Shown piece by piece: positions 32,035 through 39,800 of a DNA stretch of 51,820 bases. The position numbers and the translations under genes were made by a program. Location: positions 1-51,820 of the forward strand of contig NZ_BDBU01000046.1 in assembly GCF_001613145.1 (NCBI RefSeq), given 5' to 3'. This DNA comes from Nocardia jejuensis NBRC 103114 (lineage in GTDB: Bacteria; Actinomycetota; Actinomycetes; Mycobacteriales; Mycobacteriaceae). The notes under the pieces were generated by a model, which searched no databases, had not been told where the DNA came from, and worked only from the letters and a program-made list of their open reading frames with translations. Position 1 is the stretch's first letter, and each line of letters starts with the position of its first letter.

Positions 32035-33315
32035 CTAGAACATGTTCCATTTCGGGAGCGGACGAACCCGGTTGCCGCTGTCACCGCACCGGCCGCGGCG
32101 CGGCCGGGGCACGGGTCCCGCCCACCGCCGCCGGAGGTCGCGGATCATCGGCAGCCACAGCAGCGTCAGGATCACCACGGCGAGAAGGTGCCAGGGCAGT
32201 CGCCACCACCACGGCGTCACCGTCGGGAGCGATGTCGCGGCGGGGCCGGCGGGGGTGGCGAACGACCAGGCGAGGAAGGCATCGCCGATCGGGAGCACAC
32301 CGAGGGCGTAGCGTTTGGAGCCACCGAAAGTGACCGGGGCACCGAATGTTTCACCGAGCGCGGTCAGCGATCCGCCGAGTTCGCGATCCCCGTTCGCACG
32401 CGCCGCTCCGAGAGCGACGGCCGTGGCGGACAGACTGATACCGGAAATCAGCGGGCCCGAATCGACGTCGCCCGTGCCGTGCGTGCCGCGCGGATACTCC
32501 CGGACCCCGGTCAGGCCGAACGGGGCGTCGACGAACGCCCGCCGGAACGCCGCGTATTGCTCACCCGCCCATCGGGAATCGATCTCGGGCAGGAAACGCT
32601 GGATCACCGCCTGCGACGATCCGCGCGCACCGTCCGTCGCGGGCAGCACCTGGTGCGGCAGCAGGCCGGTCGACGGATCCAGCTGTGCCCGAGCCGCGCT
32701 GAGCCACTGCTCGATCACCGCGCCGAATCGCGGGCCCACGACCCGGTCGTGCATTCGCAGCGCCGCCACGGCCACCACATTGTCGACCGGCCACGCCTGG
32801 CGCGGATACGCCTGCAGGAAAGGACCGTTCGCGGTGAACGCCGCCGCCAGCGCCTCACAATCCGCCGTGAATCGCGCCGTCTCGGGTGCACCGGCCCCGG
32901 CCAGCTCGACCACCGCACCGCGCAGCCGGCTGGACCATCCGACGTAGAACACTCCGTACGCGGGCGTGAGTCGCGCATCGAAAACCGCTCTGCCCGACGC
33001 TGATTCCGTCCGCGTCAGTGCCCACCGCGATTCCCGCAACGCTTCCTCCCGACGCCCCGGATCGGCGCGCGCGAGGTCCGTCCACGCCAATCCGTACAGG
33101 ACATAGGAGAAGAAGTAGCCCTCCGGGAACTGCTCCTGCATCCGCTCCGCGGCGCCCGAATCCAATTCCCCACGCAGAAAACGCAACTGGGCCACGACCT
33201 CGGAGGCCGGCTGTTCGTCGTGGTACAGGCGGATCTGCGGAATCAGGATCAGCACCGTGAGCACGGCCGCGACGGTGACATACGTCGCGCGCAACGCGGT
33301 CCGAAGAGAGATCAC
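32035..33315 (-). CDS. Membrane protein of unknown function
   Basis: 426 residues from GTG 33315; the start is uncertain because GGGAAG abuts that GTG, and an ATG at 33363 would add 16 residues. One hydrophobic segment lies near the N-terminus (TYVTVAAVLTVLILIPQI) and one near the C-terminus (HLLAVVILTLLWLPMI), with a large helical domain between them. Segments GYFFSYVLYGLAW, YGVFYVGWSSRLRG and YPRQAWPVDNVVAVAAL suggest an alpha/alpha-barrel, loosely like linalool dehydratase/isomerase-type domains; that is a guess. It lies 12 bases before the DUF1295 gene, so probably the same operon. Confidence 0.75.
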   Translation of the reverse strand: MISLRTALRATYVTVAAVLTVLILIPQIRLYHDEQPASEVVAQLRFLRGELDSGAAERMQEQFPEGYFFSYVLYGLAWTDLARADPGRREEALRESRWALTRTESASGRAVFDARLTPAYGVFYVGWSSRLRGAVVELAGAGAPETARFTADCEALAAAFTANGPFLQAYPRQAWPVDNVVAVAALRMHDRVVGPRFGAVIEQWLSAARAQLDPSTGLLPHQVLPATDGARGSSQAVIQRFLPEIDSRWAGEQYAAFRRAFVDAPFGLTGVREYPRGTHGTGDVDSGPLISGISLSATAVALGAARANGDRELGGSLTALGETFGAPVTFGGSKRYALGVLPIGDAFLAWSFATPAGPAATSLPTVTPWWWRLPWHLLAVVILTLLWLPMIRDLRRRWAGPVPRPRRGRCGDSGNRVRPLPKWNMF

Positions 33316-33488
33316 CTTCCCGACTGTAGGCGGGGCGCCCCCGTGCTCCCGCACCCTGCACATCGCTCGCGGTTCCGCAAGGCCCCCGAGGCCGGTGTCC
33401 GAGGGTTCGAATGCGGCCTCCGGGATGAGTTTCGCGGGTCGTCGGCTGACGAGACTGGTCAGCGTTGTCCACGAGAGGGAGTCATCGG

Positions 33489-35327
33489 ATGAACGTGCCG
33501 AAACGACGGCGCAGATCGCTCGTCGTGCTGATGGTCATCGGCATCGCGCTCAGCGCCGGAACCGGTGGAGCGATAGTGACGCGGGCCATCGACGATCGCC
33601 GCGGCGACAACGCGCGCGCGAGCGGCCCGCAGGACCGCGATGTGCCCCTCCTCTGCCAGGACAGTCGACCTGCGACGGTGGATCCGGGCAGTTACGGAAT
33701 GCAGAACGACGGCTCGTTCCTGCACCCGTCGCTCACCTACGTGAACGAGGAAGAGCAGCATCCCTTCCCGCGCGGAGGCGAAGAGCTGTTCCCGGAAACC
33801 GGCGGATACGACCCGAACACCTACAAGAGCGACAACGTGAGCGTGGAGGCGCACTATCCCGGCGCCCGGTTCACCCCGGACCCGTTCCATTCCTGGCAGA
33901 ACATCGTGGATTTCGACGGCCGGCGCTACATGTTCCAGTACGACCGCAGCGAAGCCCGGGTCTACGACATCACCGACGTGAAGAACGTGCAGGTGGTCGA
34001 ATCACTGAGCCGCGAGGACGTCGCCGGTGCGGAGGGCAACGACGAGTCCGTGGCCGGTCAGGATTGGGCCGCCCACGACTTCTGGGGAGCCTCCACCATC
34101 CAGTGGAGCGAGAAGTACAACGGCTACATCATGGTGCAGAGCTTCGAGATGCGCCGTCAGGTGCCGTTCTGGATGGGCGACACACCGGCCGAGAGCAAGT
34201 ACGCCGCCACAGAGGGCGTGGCCGCCGCGCGCGCCGACACCCAGCTCAAGGGCTTCAAGGTCTACAAGTTGAACGGTCCCAGGAAGCGCGATTGGCAGCT
34301 GCTGGCGACGGTGAGCACCGATGAGACGCAACGCGATCCGCTCGCGCCGGACCTCACCCGAGCACAGCAGGGGTCGGGCTCGCTGGATGTGCCGCAGTGG
34401 AGCGGCGGCCGCTACATGTTCCTCTCGACCGCGCCCAGCGACGACTGGTCGATGCAGGAGTATCCGACATACCTGTACGCCAACGGTTTTCAGGTCTGGG
34501 ACATGGCCGATCCCGCCGCCCCGGCGCTGCTGGACACCTGGCATCACGAGGGCACGGTGCGCGGCGAGGACGAGGCGTACCGGTCCAATCCGCGCTGCGG
34601 TAATCGGACCTCGTGGATGGGGTCGCGCAATCCGCTCTATCTCCCCACCCCGATCGAGGAGGGCGGCAGGTACGGCTTCGCCGCCATGGGCGGCTTCGGT
34701 ATGTCGATCATCGACCTGTCCGATCCGTCGCACCTGCGCGAGGTCTCTCACCTGGATATCCCGATGTCCGTCTCGGGCACCGAGGCCGACAATGTCGACG
34801 TCTCCCAGTTCGAGTCGACCGGCATGGTCTATCTGAGCGGCTACCCGCTCGCCGAGGACTGCTTCGAGCCGTACAAGGACATCTTCCAGATCGATGCCAC
34901 CGATCCCGCGCATCCGAGAATCGTGGGCAGACTCCCCCGCCCGACCCCTCCCGCGGGCGTCGCGGTGACGGACTACTGCCAGCGTGGCGGCAGTTTCGGC
35001 CCGAAGCGCAGCGGCTATTACACCTCGCCCGGCGATCCGGAGAAAGGCCTGCTGATCTACGACTTCTACAACGCGGGAGCACAGTTCTTCGACGTCTCGG
35101 ATCCGAAGAATCCGAAGGTCGCCGGCTATTTCGCGCCTCCGACCTTCGGACCCGAGACCGCGGACTGGGCGCGCAGCAATCCGACCCACGGCGTGTACGT
35201 CGAGCACGACCGCAAGATCGCCTGGTTGATGACCAATGACGGCATCTACGCGCTGTCGTCGCCCTCGCTGCTGGGCACGCCGAACCTCGGCGCTCCCACC
35301 GTGCCGTTCCGCACCAGCGCCCGATGA
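33489..35327 (+). CDS. Secreted or membrane-anchored LVIVD-repeat protein
   Basis: 612 residues. After the basic start MNVPKRRRRS comes one hydrophobic segment (LVVLMVIGIALSAGTGGAIV), a signal peptide or anchor. The rest lies outside the membrane and contains beta-propeller-like repeats of the LVIVD type: ARVYDITDVKNVQVVESL, FQVWDMADPAAPALLDTW, SIIDLSDPSHLREVSHLD and QFFDVSDPKNPKVAGYF. Cys residues are few and may pair outside the cell. The function of these propellers is not established. GAGAGGGAG precedes ATG 33489. It is divergent from the unknown membrane protein. Confidence 0.85.
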   Translation: MNVPKRRRRSLVVLMVIGIALSAGTGGAIVTRAIDDRRGDNARASGPQDRDVPLLCQDSRPATVDPGSYGMQNDGSFLHPSLTYVNEEEQHPFPRGGEELFPETGGYDPNTYKSDNVSVEAHYPGARFTPDPFHSWQNIVDFDGRRYMFQYDRSEARVYDITDVKNVQVVESLSREDVAGAEGNDESVAGQDWAAHDFWGASTIQWSEKYNGYIMVQSFEMRRQVPFWMGDTPAESKYAATEGVAAARADTQLKGFKVYKLNGPRKRDWQLLATVSTDETQRDPLAPDLTRAQQGSGSLDVPQWSGGRYMFLSTAPSDDWSMQEYPTYLYANGFQVWDMADPAAPALLDTWHHEGTVRGEDEAYRSNPRCGNRTSWMGSRNPLYLPTPIEEGGRYGFAAMGGFGMSIIDLSDPSHLREVSHLDIPMSVSGTEADNVDVSQFESTGMVYLSGYPLAEDCFEPYKDIFQIDATDPAHPRIVGRLPRPTPPAGVAVTDYCQRGGSFGPKRSGYYTSPGDPEKGLLIYDFYNAGAQFFDVSDPKNPKVAGYFAPPTFGPETADWARSNPTHGVYVEHDRKIAWLMTNDGIYALSSPSLLGTPNLGAPTVPFRTSAR

Positions 35328-35331
35328 GCGA

Positions 35332-35357
35332 CGGCCCGGCCGCCGCGCGCCGGGCCG
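35332..35357 (+). terminator. Short GC hairpin after the LVIVD gene
   Basis: CGGCCCGG (35332-35339) and CCGGGCCG (35350-35357) form an 8-bp perfect stem with a ten-base loop, five bases after the stop and 18 bases before the next start. Confidence 0.5.
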
Positions 35358-35375
35358 AACGTTCACACTGGAGGG

Positions 35376-36380
35376 ATGGATCCTGTCGCCGCTCTGCGCC
35401 AGATCGCGTTCTACAAGGACCGCGCCCGCGAGGATTCGCGCCGGGTGATGGCCTATCGCACGGCCGCCGATATCGTCGAGCGGCTCGACGAGGCCCAGCG
35501 CGAGCACCTCGGCCGGACCAGGGGGTGGCAGTCGCTGCCGGGTATCGGGCCCAAGACCGCCACGGTGATCGAACAGGCCTGGGCGGGGAACGAGCCCGAT
35601 ACGCTCACCGCGTTGCGCGCCGCCGCGCAGGACCTGGGCGGCGGCGCGGTACGGGCGGCGTTGAAGGGCGATCTGCACCTGCATTCGAATTGGTCGGACG
35701 GCTCGGCCCCGATCGCGGAAATGATGGCTGCCGCACAGCAATTGGGGCACGAGTACTGCGCGCTCACCGACCACTCACCGCGGTTGACCGTCGCCAACGG
35801 GCTGTCCGCGCAGCGGTTGCGCGAGCAGCTCGACGTCATCGACGACCTCCGTGCGCGATTCGCGCCGATGCGCATTCTCACCGGTATCGAGGTCGACATT
35901 CTGGACGACGGCTCGCTCGATCAGGAGCCCGAACTGCTCGAACGCCTCGACATCGTGGTGGCCAGCGTGCACTCCAAGCTCAAGATGGACTCCACCGCGA
36001 TGACCCGGCGGATGGTGCGCGCGGTATCGGGCGGTCAGGCGAACATCCTCGGGCACTGCACCGGCCGGCTCGTCGAAGGCAATCGGGGCCTGCGCGCGGA
36101 GTCGGCGTTCGATGCCGAGGCCGTGTTCACCGCCTGTCGTGACCACGGCGTCGCGGTCGAGATCAATTCCCGCCCGGAGCGTCGTGATCCACCCACCCGG
36201 CTCCTGAAGTCCGCGCTCGAGATCGGCTGCGTGTTCTCCATCGACACCGACGCGCACGCCCCCGGCCAACTCGACTTCCTCGGCTACGGCGCACAGCGCG
36301 CCCTGGACAACGACGTACCCGTCGACCGCATCGTCAACACCTGGTCCGTGGACAAACTGCTCGCGTGGGCTGCGGCCTAG
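35376..36380 (+). CDS. HhH-PHP phosphoesterase (PolX-like without polymerase core)
   Basis: 334 residues. Residues about 1-90 resemble the 8-kDa domain of DNA polymerase beta with a helix-hairpin-helix (SLPGIGPKTATVIEQAW). Residues about 97-330 are a PHP phosphoesterase domain with metal ligands in GDLHLHSNWSDG, ALTDHSPR, GIEVDIL, ASVHSKL and the final DTDAHAPG. Family X polymerases (PolX) carry both modules around a polymerase core, which is absent here. The HhH part suggests DNA binding, so a nuclease or 3'-phosphatase role in repair is possible but not shown. Confidence 0.88.
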   Translation: MDPVAALRQIAFYKDRAREDSRRVMAYRTAADIVERLDEAQREHLGRTRGWQSLPGIGPKTATVIEQAWAGNEPDTLTALRAAAQDLGGGAVRAALKGDLHLHSNWSDGSAPIAEMMAAAQQLGHEYCALTDHSPRLTVANGLSAQRLREQLDVIDDLRARFAPMRILTGIEVDILDDGSLDQEPELLERLDIVVASVHSKLKMDSTAMTRRMVRAVSGGQANILGHCTGRLVEGNRGLRAESAFDAEAVFTACRDHGVAVEINSRPERRDPPTRLLKSALEIGCVFSIDTDAHAPGQLDFLGYGAQRALDNDVPVDRIVNTWSVDKLLAWAAA

Positions 36381-36506
36381 CGGCACCCTCCACGATCACC
36401 CAGCACTGTTCGATCCTCAACCGCCGCACCGAGGCCACCTGCCGATGGACCGACGGCCACTGACGCGATCGACGACCACCTCGCCACCTCGCCGATGACC
36501 GCCGCG

Positions 36507-36548
36507 CTCGAAACCACTGTGCTGCCGCACTCGAAACCACTGTGCCGC
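36507..36548 (+). repeat. Direct repeat upstream of def
   Basis: CTCGAAACCACTGTGCTGC at 36507-36525 and CTCGAAACCACTGTGCCGC at 36530-36548 differ at one base and lie 23 bases apart, about two helical turns. They end 37 bases before the def start. The core ACCACTGTG also occurs twice before the thioesterase gene at 4609. Confidence 0.7.
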
Positions 36549-36585
36549 TGCACGGATCGACGTTCGACGATGCGAGGCTTGTGCC

Positions 36586-37221
36586 ATGACGACATTTCTG
36601 CCGGATCTGGTCGAACAGCTGCTCGCGGGTCCGCATCCGCTCCCGATAGCGGCGGCGGGCGACCCGGTGCTGCGCGTACCCGCCGCCCGTTACGACGGCC
36701 AGCTGACCTCGGAACAGTTGAGTCGCTTGATATCCGCCATGCGCGACACCATGTACGCCGCACCCGGCGTCGGCCTGGCCGCACCGCAGATCGGCATTCC
36801 CCTGCGGCTCGCCGTGGTCGAGGATCGCGCCGACGTGCCGCCGGAGGTGCGGGCCGCACGCGAGCGGTTCCCGCTCCCCTTCCGCGTACTGATCAACCCC
36901 GAGTACCACGCCGTGGGCGAGGCGCGCTCGGCGTTCTTCGAAGGGTGCCTCAGCGTCCCCGGCTGGGCGGCCGTGGTAGCCCGGCCCACCACCGTGCGGG
37001 TGCGCGGCGCGAACGAGCACGGCGAGTCCTTCGACGAGGAAGTCAGCGGCTGGACCGCGCGAATCCTGCAGCACGAGACCGATCATCTCGACGGCACGCT
37101 CTACCTCGACCGCGCGATCACCCGGTCGCTGACCTCCGCCGAGAACTTCACCGAACATTGGAACCAGCCCACTCCCGAGAACGCCGCGCGCGCACTGCGT
37201 TTCGACATATCCACCTCCTGA
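36586..37221 (+). CDS. def: Peptide deformylase
   Basis: 211 residues. All three motifs are intact: GVGLAAPQIG, EGCLSVPG with the metal-binding Cys, and QHETDHLDG with the HExxH-type zinc/iron ligands. It removes the formyl group from N-terminal Met of new proteins. The first 25 residues are an extension as seen in other actinobacterial deformylases. The 3' end overlaps the convergent alpha/beta hydrolase gene by 74 bases. It is preceded by a pair of 19-base direct repeats. Confidence 0.95.
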   Translation: MTTFLPDLVEQLLAGPHPLPIAAAGDPVLRVPAARYDGQLTSEQLSRLISAMRDTMYAAPGVGLAAPQIGIPLRLAVVEDRADVPPEVRAARERFPLPFRVLINPEYHAVGEARSAFFEGCLSVPGWAAVVARPTTVRVRGANEHGESFDEEVSGWTARILQHETDHLDGTLYLDRAITRSLTSAENFTEHWNQPTPENAARALRFDISTS

Positions 37222-38095
37222 CGCGGACTCCGCTCAGCGGAGACGGACCTCGGCGTGCGACCGTCCCCGGCTCACCCCCGTCGACGGTGTCGAGGAAGCG
37301 CCGCAACAGTTCGGTGATCGTGGTGGGTTGTTCGAGAGTGCTGGTGTGCCCGCAGTTCTCGATGACGTGCAACTGCGCGCCGTCGATCGAGGTCGAGAGC
37401 TGCCGGGAGCGAGCCGGCGGAGTGGCCACGTCGTCCGCGCCGACCAGGATCAGGACGGGCATCGAGATGGACGGGATCTCGCTCTCGACCGCTGTCCGAT
37501 CGGCCACCCCCAGCACGGCTTTGCGCACCGCGGCCCGGTCGCACCGGCGCAGCCGCTCGGCCCATTCGTCCAGGACGGCCCGGTTCGCGGGGTCGGCCAG
37601 GAACGCCGGTCCGAACAGGTGCGGCCGCACCCGGGGCAGGATCGGCGTCGGGCCGAACAGCCGCAGCGCCAGGGCGAGTCGCTTGTACTCGGCGATCTTG
37701 TTCGGCTCCTCCGCCCCGGCGCTGGTGTCCAGCAGGGTCAGCGATCGCAGCAGGTGCCCGTGGCGGGCGGCGATGCGCTGCCCGACGAACCCGCCCATGG
37801 ACAGGCCCACCCAGTGCGCGGGCGCGAGCCCCAGTTCCCGGATCAGGCGGATCGCGTCACCGGTGAGGGTGTCCATGTCGTATCCACCCGCGGCGGGCGG
37901 GGTCTCGCCCTGTCCGCGCCAGTCGATCGTGACGCATCGATAGTGCGTGCGCAGGATGTCGATCTGTTCGCGAAACATCCAGCCGCCGAACAACAATCCG
38001 TGACCGAACACGATGGCGGGCGCGTCCGGGCGAGCGGCCGGGGCTCCGGTGTCGGTGTAGGCGATCGGCACGCCGTCGATGGTGAGGATCGGCAA
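37148..38095 (-). CDS. Alpha/beta hydrolase
   Basis: 315 residues. The nucleophile elbow is GLSMGG, the oxyanion region FGHGLLFGG, the acid VGADD and the catalytic His in ENCGHTSTLEQP. The TTG start at 38095 follows AGGAG at five bases spacing. The last 40 residues are Arg-rich and lie over the antisense of the def 3' end, so they look like an added tail rather than part of the fold. It starts 18 bases after the P450 gene on the same strand and is the last gene of the lipid operon; ester or thioester hydrolysis of the product is possible. Confidence 0.88.
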   Translation of the reverse strand: MPILTIDGVPIAYTDTGAPAARPDAPAIVFGHGLLFGGWMFREQIDILRTHYRCVTIDWRGQGETPPAAGGYDMDTLTGDAIRLIRELGLAPAHWVGLSMGGFVGQRIAARHGHLLRSLTLLDTSAGAEEPNKIAEYKRLALALRLFGPTPILPRVRPHLFGPAFLADPANRAVLDEWAERLRRCDRAAVRKAVLGVADRTAVESEIPSISMPVLILVGADDVATPPARSRQLSTSIDGAQLHVIENCGHTSTLEQPTTITELLRRFLDTVDGGEPGTVARRGPSPLSGVRVRRWICRNAVRARRSREWAGSNVR

Positions 38096-38113
38096 GGGTT
38101 CTCCTGATGCGGG

Positions 38114-39328
38114 CTAGAGGGTGATCGAGAGGGCCGCGGGCCCGCGCAGGTTGACCCGCCCGTTCCAGCGCAGCTGGTCCACCTGCGCGTCCGGGAAGCG
38201 TTCGACGAAGCGCGGGAACATGATTCGGCCCTGCATGCGGACCAGGGCCGCGCCCAGGCAGTGGTGGATGCCCGCGCCGAAGGAGATGTGCTGCGCGGCG
38301 TTCGGCCGGTCCAGGCGCAGGGTGTCGGCATCGGCGCCCCAGAAGCGCCGATCGCGCGCGGCGGCGGCCAGGCACAGGATGACCCAACTGCCGCCGGGGA
38401 TTTCGGCGTCGCCGACCAGGAAGGGCGCGATGGTGATCCGGCGCATCAGGTGCACGGGGGTGTCGTAGCGCAGCAGTTCCTCCACCGCGTTGGCGGCCAG
38501 CGCGGGCTCCTGCCGCAGTCTCCGGGCCTGGCCGGGATTGCGCAGCAGGGCGAGCAATCCGCCGCCGAGGTGGTTCACCGTCGTTTCGTGACCGGCGATG
38601 TAGAGCAGCATGACCTGCGCGATCAACTCGTCCTCGCTCAGCACGTCACCGTCCTCCTCGGCGGAGATGAGCGTGGTCAGCACATCGTCCCCGGGATGGG
38701 CGCGCTTCCAGCGGATCAGGTCGGCGACCATCCCACGCAGCTCCTCGTCCGCGGCGCGGATCCGGGCCTGCAGCGCGGGGTCGGCCAGCGGCTCGAGCGC
38801 GCGCACCAGCGTCGCGGTGAGCTCGCGCAGCCGGGTGTGCTCGAGCACCGGAATGCCCAGCAGGTCGGAGATCACCGCGAACGGCAGCGGAAAAGCGAGA
38901 TCGGCGACGAGATCCGCGCCGCCGTTCGCCGCGATCCGATCCAGCGCCGCCTCGACGTGCGCCTCGATGCGCGGCCGCAGCGCCTCGATGGCGCGCCGGG
39001 TGAACGCCTTGGTGACCAGCCGCCGCAACCGCGTGTGATCGGGTGGATCCTGATCGAGCATGGAGAGTCCACGCATCATGCGGTTCTGTTTGCCGAGCGT
39101 GCCGGTATCGCTCTTGAAGACGGGCAGCCGGGTGAGGTGCCGCTCGTCGACCGAGTGCGCCGATCGCTGCAACCGGGAGACGTCGTCGTATCGCGACACC
39201 ACCCAGAATCCGAGCGGATGCTCGTGCACTGGCGCGTCCGCGAGCATCCGCGCGTAGTGCGGATACGGATCGGCGGCGAATGCGGCGGTGAACGGATCGA
39301 AGACGAACGTTCCGGTGTCGATACTCAT
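38114..39328 (-). CDS. Cytochrome P450 (first of two in the lipid operon)
   Basis: 404 residues, a soluble bacterial P450. The I-helix oxygen-activation motif is IAGHETT, the K-helix ExxR is EELLR, and the haem-Cys loop is FGAGIHHCLGAAL. It is expected to hydroxylate or otherwise oxidise a small hydrophobic substrate, with electrons from a ferredoxin encoded elsewhere. It lies 28 bases after the thioesterase gene, in the same operon as a fatty acyl-AMP ligase and a carrier protein, so a fatty acyl substrate is likely by context. Confidence 0.94.
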   Translation of the reverse strand: MSIDTGTFVFDPFTAAFAADPYPHYARMLADAPVHEHPLGFWVVSRYDDVSRLQRSAHSVDERHLTRLPVFKSDTGTLGKQNRMMRGLSMLDQDPPDHTRLRRLVTKAFTRRAIEALRPRIEAHVEAALDRIAANGGADLVADLAFPLPFAVISDLLGIPVLEHTRLRELTATLVRALEPLADPALQARIRAADEELRGMVADLIRWKRAHPGDDVLTTLISAEEDGDVLSEDELIAQVMLLYIAGHETTVNHLGGGLLALLRNPGQARRLRQEPALAANAVEELLRYDTPVHLMRRITIAPFLVGDAEIPGGSWVILCLAAAARDRRFWGADADTLRLDRPNAAQHISFGAGIHHCLGAALVRMQGRIMFPRFVERFPDAQVDQLRWNGRVNLRGPAALSITL

Positions 39329-39356
39329 GACTGCTCCCCCGGGTCAGCGAAAAGAT

Positions 39357-39800
39357 TCAGAACAATTTGACGTTGCGCATGGTCACCAACGCTGTCGCGC
39401 ACAGGGTTTCGGCGTCCTCGTCGTCGATCGAGAAGACCTCCGCCGCGGCGATGGTGATCAGTGCGCCCGGCTTGATCACCCGCCCGCGCGCCACCACCGT
39501 GGGCCCCTTCGCGGGCGCGAGGATCTTGACCGTGTAGTCGATGGTCATGTTCACCCAACCGGGCTGCAGCAGCGTCCCGGCGGCCGAGCCGGCCGCGAAG
39601 TCCGCGAGCGAACCCAGGACGCCGCCCTGGAAGAATCCGTCGTGCTGGGTGAGTTCGACACGGTGCGGCTGCACGATCTCCGCCTCCCCCGGCGCCAATC
39701 GGCCGAAGCCGAATCCCAGATGGCGCGCGGCGGGCATGCTCAGGACCGCGGCCGTGACGGCCTGCTCGAAGTCGGGGTTCTTGGCTTCCCAGGTGGTCAT
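39357..39800 (-). CDS. PaaI-type hot-dog thioesterase
   Basis: 147 residues. The motif QHDGFFQGGVLGSLADFAAGSA is the catalytic helix region of PaaI-like thioesterases, followed by VNMTIDYTVKILAPAKG. It hydrolyses acyl thioesters and could release the finished acyl chain from the carrier protein or from CoA. Its ATG overlaps the stop of the acyl-AMP ligase gene (ATGA), so the two are made together. Confidence 0.88.
   Translation of the reverse strand: MTTWEAKNPDFEQAVTAAVLSMPAARHLGFGFGRLAPGEAEIVQPHRVELTQHDGFFQGGVLGSLADFAAGSAAGTLLQPGWVNMTIDYTVKILAPAKGPTVVARGRVIKPGALITIAAAEVFSIDDEDAETLCATALVTMRNVKLF

Noticed and set aside
32035..33315. Naming the unknown membrane protein a linalool dehydratase/isomerase
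   Set aside because: Only a loose resemblance in three short segments; catalytic residues could not be matched.
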